Notes: generated by a model from the letters alone, not told the origin. A stretch of DNA of 64,000 nucleotides from JAVBQL01 sp031549085 (GCA_031549085.1 JAVBQL010000012.1:7087-71086), one strand, 5' to 3'; positions 35,821-45,172 are shown, counted from the first letter of the stretch. Made by a program: numbers and translations.

Positions 35821-35880
35821 GATAAAAAGACACCATATAAGCAACAATAACAGTTGGTCGAGCTATTTACTTATATGGTG
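35821..35880 (-). terminator. Long-loop hairpin terminator after the DUF1254 gene
   Basis: CACCATATAAG (35831-35841) and CTTATATGGTG (35870-35880) are a perfect 11-base inverted repeat around a 28-base loop that itself can form CAAC/GTTG pairs. On the minus strand the stem is followed by TCTTTTTATC, so it can terminate the DUF1254 transcript. The loop is unusually long for a simple terminator. Confidence 0.5.
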
Positions 35881-35909
35881 CATACACTTTATTTAAGAAA
35901 ACTTAAATA

Positions 35910-37370
35910 TTACTTAATATCACTCTTCTCTATATCTTTCAATTTCCAAGTTTGATCAAAGAATGCCTCTGTTGGACTATACCAGCGGAAGTATGTAAAC
36001 CACCCCTTATTAGGGATTGTCTTAATCCAGTTTGCCTCTTTTCCTTTTGGAGCTGTTGGTCCAAAATAGATATTAATAGAGCCATCACTGTTTTTAACTA
36101 TATCACTATTTTTTGATGATAGAGATGGCTTCTGTGTATCTGTATCAATCATAGATCGAGTCATATTGTCATATACAGTAACTGACCAGAACTCTTTCAC
36201 TGGAACATTTGCAGGAATATGAAGTGTATATGTGTTTGAACCATCAAGCCACTTTCCATCTTTGTCACGGGTTGCCTCATAATATTGAGAGCCAGCACCA
36301 ACTATATGTTTAACCATACCTTCAGCCATAGTTATAGCCTCAAATGTGTAGTCCAAACGCTCATCAAGTTGTTCATAGTTCTCTGCCTTTTGATTAGGAT
36401 TCATAGTAATTACATATTCCCAATGAGTGTTAGGGTATGCTACAACATTTTCAAACCTAGGTGCAAAACTAACAGCTTGAGACATTCTAAATCCAACTTC
36501 AGCTGCCTCAGTTAAAATTTTCTTCTGCTTTTCATTAGGAGCAAATTTTTTACCCTTCTCAATGCCAAGCGGTTTTAACATTGCCATAAAGAATCGATCT
36601 CTCTCTTGAACAGGCTCTGTATCAATGATAGAGCTTAGACGCTCCCAATACTCAAAGCCTTTTGGAGCAATAGTATCTACAGCACTGCTTCCATCAACAA
36701 CTTTCTGTTTTGTAGGATTTTTAGCTTTACTAAGTGGGTATACCGTAACTTTTGTTAAGCTTTCCACTGCACTTTTAACATCATCATTTTTTACAAATGC
36801 ACGTACCATATACATAACTTTATTCGTATTTGATTGAACGACAAAGTAACCTTTTGGAGCTTTGCCCTTATAATCTGGTGGAAGAATCAAAAACTTTCCG
36901 CCCTTGCCTTTGTCCGGACCCAAAGCTCCAATCTCTGAAATTGGGCGTTGCCAATAGTCATCAATCACACCATAAGCACCAGCAGGAGACTCTACAATAT
37001 ATGGCTCTTTGCTCAAATCTAAATAAACTATTGTATAGATAGTAGTATCATTTGGCGTTAGTCCCATATTTTTTGGGGTTATATAGCCCTTCAAAAAGAT
37101 TTGATCTCCAAAATTAAGTCCAAACTTCTTATTGTTGGCTAAATACATCTCATTGAGAGCTACGGTAGGCATAGCCCACATATAGGCTTGAACTGCTCTT
37201 TGAAAATCCATCTCCTCATATAGTTTCTGAACTGTTTGGTCTGTTGGATAGTCTGCAGTAAACTCCAAAGTCCCAATACGTGTATTCTCTTTTGTAATTG
37301 GGGCCTCTGCATAGAGAGATGTAAAAACAAATAGCAAAGATGTAGAAATTAAAAACATATATTTTTTCAT
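35910..37370 (-). CDS. Exported DUF1254/DUF1214 protein
   Basis: A 486-residue protein with a signal peptide (MKKYMFLISTSLLFVFTSLYAEA). Residues about 60-180 carry the DUF1254 pattern (AYMWAMPTVALNEM, LTPNDTTIYTIVYLDLSKEPYIVESP), and residues about 370-470 the DUF1214 pattern (YTLHIPANVPVKEFWSVTVYDNMTRSM, FGPTAPKGKEANWI, WFTYFRWYSP). The family is widespread but its biochemical role is not established. I chose the ATG at 37370, seven bases after AAGGAG. It is monocistronic with a terminator downstream. Confidence 0.85.
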   Translation of the reverse strand: MKKYMFLISTSLLFVFTSLYAEAPITKENTRIGTLEFTADYPTDQTVQKLYEEMDFQRAVQAYMWAMPTVALNEMYLANNKKFGLNFGDQIFLKGYITPKNMGLTPNDTTIYTIVYLDLSKEPYIVESPAGAYGVIDDYWQRPISEIGALGPDKGKGGKFLILPPDYKGKAPKGYFVVQSNTNKVMYMVRAFVKNDDVKSAVESLTKVTVYPLSKAKNPTKQKVVDGSSAVDTIAPKGFEYWERLSSIIDTEPVQERDRFFMAMLKPLGIEKGKKFAPNEKQKKILTEAAEVGFRMSQAVSFAPRFENVVAYPNTHWEYVITMNPNQKAENYEQLDERLDYTFEAITMAEGMVKHIVGAGSQYYEATRDKDGKWLDGSNTYTLHIPANVPVKEFWSVTVYDNMTRSMIDTDTQKPSLSSKNSDIVKNSDGSINIYFGPTAPKGKEANWIKTIPNKGWFTYFRWYSPTEAFFDQTWKLKDIEKSDIK

Positions 37371-37543
37371 ACATTTACTCCTTATCAAGTTCTAAAAAAC
37401 TCAACCAACTATTTTTTTCTTACTATGTTTATACCTAATAGAAGATAATAATACCATATATTAAAATCAATAATAGTGATTCTTTTTTTGAGAATATTAA
37501 ATATAAAAGAGATCTAATAGCAGCCCTATGGTTAATAAAATTG

Positions 37544-38617
37544 TTACTTTATAACAGATTTTAATATCTCGTCATCATTAATGAGCTTTATCGCTCTATC
37601 AAAGCTATCGTTTTCAGAGAGAATTGTGTAGTAGTCTTGTTTGATAGAGGGAGCAAGTTTTAGTGCCTCTATATATTCACTTTTATCAAAAGGATCAGTT
37701 TTTACAAAATCTAAAAAACCAGTATCAATAAGAAGTGTCTTTACATCGCTCATATTCTCATTATCTTGAAGCAGTGCACAAAGATAGGTTGCGACACCAA
37801 CTTGAACCCCATGTATCTTTGGTTTTTTGCAAACTCTGTCAAGAGCGTGAGAGATTAGATGCTCACTGCCGCTTGCAGGTCTTGAGCTTCCAGCAACCTC
37901 CATAGAGAGCCCACTTATTAAAAGTGAATTTGCAAGCCCTCTTTGAAACTCTGGGTCAAAAATATCTGATGTATATTTTAGAAATAGAAGTCCAAGAGAG
38001 TTGTAGGCGAGGAGTGAGGCAAAATCATTAAACCTCTCTAGTCCCTTCTCAAATGCTTTTTTCCAGTCCCAAATAGATGTGATTTTTGAGACCATGTCTC
38101 CTATGCCAGAGTATAAAAATATCTTTGGGCTATTTTTTATGATATCCAAATCGATCACAACCCCAAATGGGATGCCAGATTTAATAGATTTTCTCTTTCC
38201 AAGAACGGTCAGTGATGATGATGGGCTGCAGAAGCCATCATTAGAGATAGATGTTGGCACACTGATAAATGGGATTTTTAATAGATATGCGCTATACTTT
38301 GCGAAGTCGAGTGCCTTGCCACCCCCTATGCCAACAATTGCATCGATGGTGGGGGAGAGGTTGAAAGCTGTATGAGTGATATCATCTATATTAATATCTT
38401 TAATAATTTGATTGTAGACAACTTTTATATTGTGCGTGTCGAGGCTATTGTTAAGCTTCTCGCCCAATAGCTCTTCGATGCCTTCACCCATAAATAGGGC
38501 TATGTTGTTCATGCTTTTATCTACTAAATATTTGCCTATTTTTTCTATCTTTCCATGTCCTATCTTTAGGAGGTAGGGGATGTTTATCTGTTTATTTGTG
38601 TATAGTAATGGACGCAT
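37544..38617 (-). CDS. Glycerol-1-phosphate dehydrogenase homologue (EgsA/AraM type)
   Basis: A 357-residue member of the iron-alcohol dehydrogenase/dehydroquinate synthase fold, closest by motif to NAD(P)-dependent glycerol-1-phosphate dehydrogenases, which reduce DHAP to sn-glycerol-1-phosphate. The dinucleotide loop GGGKALD is at 98-104 and the substrate loop PTSISNDGFCSP at 121-132. Candidate metal ligands are D174, H253 (SGSEHLISHALD) and H269. In bacteria this stereoisomer is unusual; it is made by AraM in Bacillus. Another polyol dehydrogenase activity is possible. It begins one base after the HAD phosphatase gene. Confidence 0.75.
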   Translation of the reverse strand: MRPLLYTNKQINIPYLLKIGHGKIEKIGKYLVDKSMNNIALFMGEGIEELLGEKLNNSLDTHNIKVVYNQIIKDINIDDITHTAFNLSPTIDAIVGIGGGKALDFAKYSAYLLKIPFISVPTSISNDGFCSPSSSLTVLGKRKSIKSGIPFGVVIDLDIIKNSPKIFLYSGIGDMVSKITSIWDWKKAFEKGLERFNDFASLLAYNSLGLLFLKYTSDIFDPEFQRGLANSLLISGLSMEVAGSSRPASGSEHLISHALDRVCKKPKIHGVQVGVATYLCALLQDNENMSDVKTLLIDTGFLDFVKTDPFDKSEYIEALKLAPSIKQDYYTILSENDSFDRAIKLINDDEILKSVIK

Positions 38618-38618
38618 A

Positions 38619-39275
38619 TTAAAAGCTCCTTATAAAGTTGTAGATATCATCAAAGCTGTTGAAAGTTTTAGTCTTGATACCAGCCTCTATACATTTTTCT
38701 AATAATATTTTTTTTGCAAAGACCACATCAGCAATTTTGGCTGGTTCAAAATCTGGCGGGCCATCTCCAGCAAAAATTACAAAATAGCCATCATCTTTCA
38801 ATTTTTTAACTGCTTTATATTTGGATATTCCAACTTTTTCATCATAAAATGGGTTTGTCTTTTCTGGTGCGCTCATCACAAGGCCATCTTTTTTGTTGTA
38901 CTCCCCATGATTGCTTATCAAGGTTATATTATATTTTTTTATCTCTTTGCCAATTAGGTGTCTTATGTAGTAATCATTTCCAGCGCTGCATACATATATT
39001 GGTATATTTTTGCTTTTGCAAAGCTCCAAAACTTCAAGTAGTGCCTTGTCAATATGAATCTTATCAATAAGTGCAATAAGCTCACTCTCATCAACATGAA
39101 TTTCAGCAAACATCTCTTTCAAAGCATCAAAATGGTGCTTTCTGCCTGCAATGTACTCTCTCCATGGGAAGAGTGCCTCATCATCAAAGTAGGCGTTTGT
39201 TGTGTAGGTGAAGAAGTCCTCATCACTTATTGTGCCATCAAAGTCGCTGACAAATGCGATTTTTTTGTTCTGCAT
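38619..39275 (-). CDS. HAD-family phosphatase (MtnX/PSP-like)
   Basis: A 218-residue phosphatase. The nucleophile motif is SDFDGT with D11 and D13; motif II is VCSAGND (Ser) and motif IV is IFAGDGPPDFEPA. Overall layout matches the MtnX/phosphoserine phosphatase group. AAGGAAAC precedes the ATG. Only one base separates it from the dehydrogenase homologue, so the two are co-transcribed. A natural inference is that it dephosphorylates the dehydrogenase product or a related phosphate ester. No methionine-salvage genes are nearby, so a methylthioribulose role is unlikely. Confidence 0.75.
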   Translation of the reverse strand: MQNKKIAFVSDFDGTISDEDFFTYTTNAYFDDEALFPWREYIAGRKHHFDALKEMFAEIHVDESELIALIDKIHIDKALLEVLELCKSKNIPIYVCSAGNDYYIRHLIGKEIKKYNITLISNHGEYNKKDGLVMSAPEKTNPFYDEKVGISKYKAVKKLKDDGYFVIFAGDGPPDFEPAKIADVVFAKKILLEKCIEAGIKTKTFNSFDDIYNFIRSF

Positions 39276-39403
39276 ATTTTTGTTTCCTTGAATTTATTAA
39301 TGGTTTTTTATTTGATTTTGAAAAATATGAGTATATGCAAAATTGAGAGATAAATCAAGGATTTAGAATAAATTTATCTGATTCAATTATTAATGATGGT
39401 AAT

Positions 39404-42343
39404 TTATGGAACACTAGGTTGGCAATATGCATTGCTATCACCTGTAAGATCACCTCCATTTTTTCTATATGCACCATAAGTATCTGCTGTAGAAAAGTTT
39501 GCTGTTCCATAGATTTTCGTATTTGAAGTAGTACAGCTAGTAGTATCTATTGTCACCTTAGAACCACTGCCATTTAAATAGAAACCGTATGCTCTATATG
39601 CAGAGCTACCACCCTCTGCACCATATATATATGTATTATTATAGGGGGCGCTGGAAGTGGTTTTAATAGTTGTGTTAATAGTAGCAGCTGTAGTATCGCT
39701 ATGTATTCCATAAGAGTCACCAGTTGTATCTGTTATTTTTGCTCCACTACTTGCACCACAAACAGTGGAAGAATTAATTGTAATTGAAGAGGTTGGAGTT
39801 GAACTATCACAGAATGTATATATACCTTTAGCAGAGTTAGCTACTGTTGCAGAGTAGATGCCAACAACAATGGCGGTAGCTTGTACCATGCTAATAATAG
39901 GACTGGTATCTCCACCTATATTATATATTCCATAGGCATTACCAACAATATTAAGATTATTTGGATTATCAGTAGGCCCATATGCACCATATACAGAACC
40001 ACTAGTTACAGTTACCATCCTGCTACTAAATATACCATAAGAGTCACCACCAATGGTGTTCGTAGTGCTACTATATGCACCATATACTTTAGAGTTACTA
40101 TTTACACCAACTATTCCAATGCTCTCTACTCCAGTAGAGGTTGTGGCATTGCTATTATATGCTCCATATACTTCAGCAGTAGAGTTAAGATTAGCAGCAG
40201 CAGTATTTTCCCCATTCTTTATTCCATAGGCAGAACCTGTTATTGTACTTCCATATGCCCCATATACTTTAGAATTCTCATTTATGTTGATTGTCTTACT
40301 ATTCTTGATTCCATATACACTTTTCAATGATGTACTCTCATGTGCCCCATAGACAGTTGTTCCCTTCAAAGTAACAGCTGACGGAGCTTCATTGCATATA
40401 GCAACTATACCAGCAGAACCATTAAAATTTGTAACACCATATATTGTTGCACTGTTTAAATTATAACTCGTAGCGCTAGTACTTAAAAGGCGGAGAGCAT
40501 ATATTCCATCCATATAAGAGATATTATCAAGCCCTATAGAGCCCTTTGCACCAATGAAAGTTGTACCAGTTATATTACTACTTATAGTGCCAGCTTGATA
40601 GAGAGCACAGACTTGACCACTTGTATCTGAAATCGTTGCATTTCCATTTAAACCTGTTATGGTGCCGCCAGATAGTGTAATAATAGTGCCTTGATTATGC
40701 AATCCATAAATGGAGCTTGCACTTATTTTGCCAAAAGCACCAACTATTTTGGTTTCTGTTTCTGATATGTTATTAATGATCCCGCTCCCGCTGTTTTTTA
40801 TACCATAGATGTTTGTTGCTTTATTTGTGGTGTTTGCATCGTTATATGATCCATATATAAATGCTTTTTTAATAGAAATTGCTGATGATGATGTACCACT
40901 ATTTTTAACATAGAGCCCAGCAACCTCTCCATTTGCAAGAACTTTATCTTTTATTCCATATATATTTCCACCATCTATAGTTAAAATGCCTGTTGAATCA
41001 TGTTCTATACCATATATACCACCACTATTATAGCCATAAGAAACAAGATTATCTTCTAATCCTATAATATCACCACCACTAATAGTGACTGCTCCTTTAT
41101 TAGATATTCCACAGAAACTATATGGTGTTCCAGATGTTATAGTATCTACTATATATCCACCCATTACCACTCCGCCATACATATGAACTGTTCCTCCATT
41201 ATTATCTATGCCTATGGCATTACAAATAGATGATACTTGTTGACAGTTAGCTACCCCAGCTATGGTAACACTATCTTTAATAGTAACAACTCCGCCACCA
41301 TCATTCTTTATAGCTATTGAGCAGGTTGGAGTTCCCATAACCTCACTGTTGTTTTCTAATGTTAAACTTGTTAAACTGCCGCTGGTTTCTATAACACAAT
41401 CTGCTGTTGTGGAGTCCGATTTTATTATACAGTTTGATAGTGTCAATGTTGATTCGTTTTTTAACCCTTTGGTTATAGTAAAGTTTTTTACAGTGGCAGT
41501 TAAATTAGTGCCAAGCCACAAATCTGCAGAGTATGTGGAGCGAGCACTGCTATCCAGTGTCCATTCACCGTTGGTGCTATTATAGTTATAACCACCCTCT
41601 ATAGTAATACTTTTACCTAAACCAGCGGGGGCTCCTATACCAGCTGGAGTAGGATTTGGATTAATTGTTTCACCACTGCTGCATATACCATTTTTATCAA
41701 CCCATATAAGAACATCTTTTGCATCATATGGATTTGTTGTTCTTGCCCCAGCAACAAGAAGTGCCTTTGTTATAGTTTTAAATGGCTTTTTGCTGCTTCC
41801 ATCATTATTATCATCATCACCATTTGCTGTTGCTGATACGTGGAGCAGTTCACTCTCTAGAACTATTGTTATTTGGTAGGATTTTCTAATGCTACCACTA
41901 CTATCTTCTATCTCAAGATAAAAAGTGGAAGGAAAATCTATATTTATTTTATGTTTATATGGAGATGAACTGTTATTAGTAGCAATAGGGGATGAAGTAC
42001 TAAGATAATACAACTCTCCGCGGATAAAACTAATATCAAGTTCTAGTGAACTACTATACACTTCATCAGACAAGACTACAATATTATTCTCATTCTCTTT
42101 TGGAACTAGATCCTTATTAGCTGCAACAAATTTTATGTTGGTTATACCAAAAAAGTCTGCTGGATATGTTGTGGTGGTTGTAGGGTCTACTTTTTTTTCA
42201 CCATCAAAAACATTGTTATCAAAAAGTGATAGATCATCAAAGTAGTGGATTAGGCTGCATGAGGAGAGATACAATGTTACTATAGATATTAATATTGTTG
42301 TTATAAGAAATCTTTGCCTTTTTGTATTCACTTTATTATTCAT
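39404..42343 (-). CDS. Large repetitive beta-helix surface lipoprotein
   Basis: A 979-residue lipoprotein with lipobox YLSSC (Cys29). Residues 50-170 form a beta-sandwich-like domain; near 172-190 lies a DUF1565-like start, DDDNNDGSSKKPFKTITKAL. From about 330 to the end there are at least a dozen degenerate repeats of 25-35 residues built on (V/I)YGA(Y/H)... and ...YGI(K/Y)N, rich in Ser, Thr, Asn and Gly, typical of a right-handed parallel beta-helix. It is probably exposed on the cell surface. Similar repeat lipoproteins are known in treponemes; the ligand is unknown. It is preceded by a duplicated ribosome-binding site. Confidence 0.75.
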   Translation of the reverse strand: MNNKVNTKRQRFLITTILISIVTLYLSSCSLIHYFDDLSLFDNNVFDGEKKVDPTTTTTYPADFFGITNIKFVAANKDLVPKENENNIVVLSDEVYSSSLELDISFIRGELYYLSTSSPIATNNSSSPYKHKINIDFPSTFYLEIEDSSGSIRKSYQITIVLESELLHVSATANGDDDNNDGSSKKPFKTITKALLVAGARTTNPYDAKDVLIWVDKNGICSSGETINPNPTPAGIGAPAGLGKSITIEGGYNYNSTNGEWTLDSSARSTYSADLWLGTNLTATVKNFTITKGLKNESTLTLSNCIIKSDSTTADCVIETSGSLTSLTLENNSEVMGTPTCSIAIKNDGGGVVTIKDSVTIAGVANCQQVSSICNAIGIDNNGGTVHMYGGVVMGGYIVDTITSGTPYSFCGISNKGAVTISGGDIIGLEDNLVSYGYNSGGIYGIEHDSTGILTIDGGNIYGIKDKVLANGEVAGLYVKNSGTSSSAISIKKAFIYGSYNDANTTNKATNIYGIKNSGSGIINNISETETKIVGAFGKISASSIYGLHNQGTIITLSGGTITGLNGNATISDTSGQVCALYQAGTISSNITGTTFIGAKGSIGLDNISYMDGIYALRLLSTSATSYNLNSATIYGVTNFNGSAGIVAICNEAPSAVTLKGTTVYGAHESTSLKSVYGIKNSKTININENSKVYGAYGSTITGSAYGIKNGENTAAANLNSTAEVYGAYNSNATTSTGVESIGIVGVNSNSKVYGAYSSTTNTIGGDSYGIFSSRMVTVTSGSVYGAYGPTDNPNNLNIVGNAYGIYNIGGDTSPIISMVQATAIVVGIYSATVANSAKGIYTFCDSSTPTSSITINSSTVCGASSGAKITDTTGDSYGIHSDTTAATINTTIKTTSSAPYNNTYIYGAEGGSSAYRAYGFYLNGSGSKVTIDTTSCTTSNTKIYGTANFSTADTYGAYRKNGGDLTGDSNAYCQPSVP

Positions 42344-42344
42344 A

Positions 42345-42368
42345 TATAGTCTCCAATATAGTCTCCAA
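42345..42368 (-). repeat. Tandem 12-bp duplication carrying the ribosome-binding site
   Basis: TATAGTCTCCAA occurs twice head to tail (42345-42356 and 42357-42368). On the minus strand each unit contains GGAG; the nearer one lies seven bases before the lipoprotein ATG and the second 12 bases further. Confidence 0.8.
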
Positions 42369-42444
42369 ATTATTTAAAAAAAGAGAAATAAATAATCTAT
42401 TTTAAAAAAATCATAATTTGTATAAGCATACAGTACACACTACT

Positions 42445-42473
42445 ATTGTAAGATAATTTTAAAAGAAAATCAA
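42445..42473 (-). promoter_or_regulatory. Promoter for the repeat lipoprotein
   Basis: On the minus strand TTGATT (42473-42468), a 17-base spacer and TACAAT (42450-42445) fit a sigma-70 promoter. The leader would be about 95 bases and includes the duplicated ribosome-binding site. Confidence 0.5.
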
Positions 42474-42681
42474 CTTAAACTCTATTTTTTACTAAAAAAT
42501 AATTTTTATTTTATATATTATGCCATTTTTTTTATCTGTTCTTTAAAAAAAGTGTTAAAACTATATTTTATAATGAAGCTATTCATCTTTATTTTTTTAA
42601 GTAAAATTGCTATACTAAAAATGGTTGCTATTTTAATAAAATTTTAAATAAAGGTTATCCACCTATTTGGATTTTTAGATA

Positions 42682-45054
42682 ATGCCATTAAAAAATATAC
42701 TGCTTTTCTTAAAAGCAAAGATAATAGATAGACATAAAATTTTATCCTACTCAATTTTGACCATTCTAATATTCTATTTTTTACTCTTTCTATCAACAAT
42801 CATTTTTCCAATCCCAAAGTGGTTAAATAGGGATTTCTCAAAAACATACTACTATAGTGATCAGAGTGTCTGTTGGATTAGCCTTAATGATAAAAAACAG
42901 TATAGAGTAAAAGCAGAACTAGATGATATCTCCAAATATATTGTAAAAGGCGTTATTGAATATGAGGATAGATCTTTTTTTATGAATCCTGGGTTTAATC
43001 CTGTTTCAATAATAAGGGCTTTTTTTGTGAATATAAGAGCAAAAAGGGTTCTATATGGCGGTTCAACCATCACTATGCAGCTTGCTCGTCTCTCCGAACC
43101 AAAGAGGCGCAGTGTAAAAAACAAACTGCTGGAGGTTATGAGAGCAATTCAGCTGGAGCTTCTCTACTCAAAAAGAGAGATACTTGCACTATATCTAAAC
43201 ACTATTCCTATGGGCGGAAACATACAGGGGGTGGAGGCGGCATCCTACTTCTATTTTGGCAAGAGAGCAGGTGAGCTTACCTTTGGAGAGGCCTCACTTC
43301 TTTTGGGAATATCAAACTCCCCAGAAAAAAATCGGCCCGATAAAAATATAGTCAACGCCAAAAGTGGAAGAGACAAAGTTGCAAAGAGGATAGCCGCCAT
43401 ATTTGATATTGATGATTATGAGTTGGATAGAATAGTTGAAAGCGAGCCAAGGGTCTCCAAACAAAAATTTGATAGCAATATTATCTCCATTGTTGAGAGA
43501 GTTGAAAAATCAAACAGCGAAAGCAATATCCATCTGACCTTAGACAGAAATATACAAGAGTTGTCAAATAGGATCTTGACAAATCACCTTATTCCATTAA
43601 AATCTACAAATTGTGCCCTGATTGTTATAGATAATGAGAGTATGGATACACTTGCCTATTTGGGCTCACCCTTTTATGAAAAAAATGTTACAGGCAGCAG
43701 ATATAATGCCTGCAACATAAGACGCTCTCCCGGTTCGACCTTGAAGCCATTTATATATGCTATGGGTATTGAGAGGGGGATTGTTACACCAAAATTGATG
43801 CTGATTGATATACCAATAGATTTTAATGGCTACAACCCCAAAAATTTTTCACAAACATACTATGGAATAATTAGTGCTGATGAGGCACTATATAGATCAC
43901 TTAATATTCCAGCAATCTCTTTGGAGCGATCTTTAGGAGAGATGGGCTTAAAATCATTTCTTCTAAAGAGTGGCTATATGTCAAACAAGAGTGAGGTAGA
44001 GGATAGCGATCTATCAATTGTGTTGGGAAGTTATCCCTTGACACTTGAGAATATTGTTGAGTTATACTCAAGCCTATCCAATGATGGAATCTTAAACAAG
44101 TTAAACTTTTTAAAAAGCGATTTGAAGAGTAGCTGTGACGAAAAAGAAAAACTCTCCCTAATCTCAAAAGAGGCATGCTATATAACAAATGATATATTAT
44201 CGCAGGGCTTTAGACCCGACCTCGATTCAAGCTGGGAGTATACAAAAGATAAGGTTAAGATTGCTTATAAAACAGGCACATCATATGGATACCTTGATGC
44301 GCTTGCAATAGGCTATACACCAAAGTATACAGTTGGTGTCTGGGTTGGCAATTTGGATAATAAGCTAACTTTTAATATAACGGGGGCTATACATGCTCTC
44401 CCTGTTGTTTTTAAGATACTAAATGAGCTTGGGCGTGTAAATGATAGGTGGTTTGACATTCCAAGTGATATTGCAAAGAGGGAGGTCTGTGCGGTTTCAG
44501 GAAAGCTCCCAACAAAGTTTTGCAAAGCGAAGATAGATGATTTTTATATAAAAGGAAAAACCAACACAGAGTATTGCGATATACACAAGAAAGTGATATA
44601 TGATAAATCAACAAAAAAGATAGTCTCTATTAAGGATATAGATGAAACAGAGAGCAGCAGCAACTATGAAGAGATTGTTATGGAGGTCTATCCAAACTTT
44701 GTTGAGCACTATCTAAAAAAGAGTGGTAAATATAAGCAGAACAATTTAAGTGGAAATTTTAGTGATATTGATTTGGGCAGCGGTTTAAATATACTCTCTC
44801 CAAAAGATGGATCAAAATATCAAATTGATTTGAGTTCAAATGTTGAATATCAAAAAATTGAGCTCTCTGCCAACAATTATCTTGATTCAAATAGATTCTA
44901 TTGGTATGCTAATGATAAGTTTATAGGAAGTATCCCTGCAACTTCACCACTTTTTTTTATACCAGAGGATAAAAATATAGAGATATCTCTTGTAGATGAG
45001 AAGGGGAGAAGTGCCTCAGTATCAATAACTGTTGATTTTGTTAAATATAATTAA
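42682..45054 (+). CDS. pbpC: Penicillin-binding protein 1C, transglycosylase-transpeptidase
   Basis: A 790-residue bifunctional class A PBP of the PBP1C subfamily. One N-terminal membrane helix (about 20-40) is followed by a GT51 transglycosylase domain (YEDRSFFMNPG, YGGSTITMQLAR, LNTIPMG), then the transpeptidase with the active serine in RSPGSTLKPF, the SLN motif in YRSLNIP and KTGTSYG. The C-terminal 170 residues match the BiPBP_C domain with cysteine pairs (REVCAVSGKLP and FCKA). No strong ribosome-binding site precedes the ATG. It is followed by mrdA and rodA. Confidence 0.92.
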   Translation: MPLKNILLFLKAKIIDRHKILSYSILTILIFYFLLFLSTIIFPIPKWLNRDFSKTYYYSDQSVCWISLNDKKQYRVKAELDDISKYIVKGVIEYEDRSFFMNPGFNPVSIIRAFFVNIRAKRVLYGGSTITMQLARLSEPKRRSVKNKLLEVMRAIQLELLYSKREILALYLNTIPMGGNIQGVEAASYFYFGKRAGELTFGEASLLLGISNSPEKNRPDKNIVNAKSGRDKVAKRIAAIFDIDDYELDRIVESEPRVSKQKFDSNIISIVERVEKSNSESNIHLTLDRNIQELSNRILTNHLIPLKSTNCALIVIDNESMDTLAYLGSPFYEKNVTGSRYNACNIRRSPGSTLKPFIYAMGIERGIVTPKLMLIDIPIDFNGYNPKNFSQTYYGIISADEALYRSLNIPAISLERSLGEMGLKSFLLKSGYMSNKSEVEDSDLSIVLGSYPLTLENIVELYSSLSNDGILNKLNFLKSDLKSSCDEKEKLSLISKEACYITNDILSQGFRPDLDSSWEYTKDKVKIAYKTGTSYGYLDALAIGYTPKYTVGVWVGNLDNKLTFNITGAIHALPVVFKILNELGRVNDRWFDIPSDIAKREVCAVSGKLPTKFCKAKIDDFYIKGKTNTEYCDIHKKVIYDKSTKKIVSIKDIDETESSSNYEEIVMEVYPNFVEHYLKKSGKYKQNNLSGNFSDIDLGSGLNILSPKDGSKYQIDLSSNVEYQKIELSANNYLDSNRFYWYANDKFIGSIPATSPLFFIPEDKNIEISLVDEKGRSASVSITVDFVKYN

Positions 45055-45127
45055 AAAACAATATTGTTTTAAACAATATCAAAACAATAAAATATTTCTA
45101 ATAATAAATCATTATTGTAAGATAATT
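45055..45127. promoter_or_regulatory. Overlapping palindromes between pbpC and mrdA
   Basis: AAAACAATATTGTTTT (45055-45070) is a perfect 16-base palindrome and ATATTGTTTTAAACAATAT (45061-45079) a second one overlapping it. A further block TATTGTAAGATAATT (45113-45127) matches exactly the sequence at 42444-42458 upstream of pbpC. They may be operator sites or, after pbpC, a weak hairpin; neither is proven. Confidence 0.35.
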
Positions 45128-45172
45128 ATTATAGTAGTTATTTTCTTTTTTTTAAAGGTGTACAATTAAAAT

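Larger units (their letters stand above)
42344..42681. other. 338-base divergent intergenic region between the repeat lipoprotein and pbpC
   Basis: No gene is seen here. It holds the duplicated ribosome-binding site and promoter of the lipoprotein (minus strand), and on the plus strand an extended -10 candidate TGCTATACT (42608-42616) for pbpC, with no good -35. A single DnaA-box-like TTATCCACC at 42655 stands alone. Confidence 0.5.

Noticed and set aside
35831..35880. tRNA or IS terminal inverted repeats suggested by the 11-base arms
   Set aside because: The region is only 50 bases, has no cloverleaf or T-loop, no transposase and no target duplication; a terminator explains it better.
39881..40330. 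149-codon plus-strand open frame opposite the repeat lipoprotein
   Set aside because: Its Tyr/Ile/Ser repeats merely mirror the repeats on the coding strand.
39404..42343. CRISPR-like array suggested by regular repeats
   Set aside because: The repeats are degenerate, in frame and protein-coding, with no constant direct repeat and no cas genes.
42655..42663. DnaA-box-like TTATCCACC upstream of pbpC
   Set aside because: A single near-match with no cluster of boxes and no dnaA or dnaN nearby, so not evidence of an origin.
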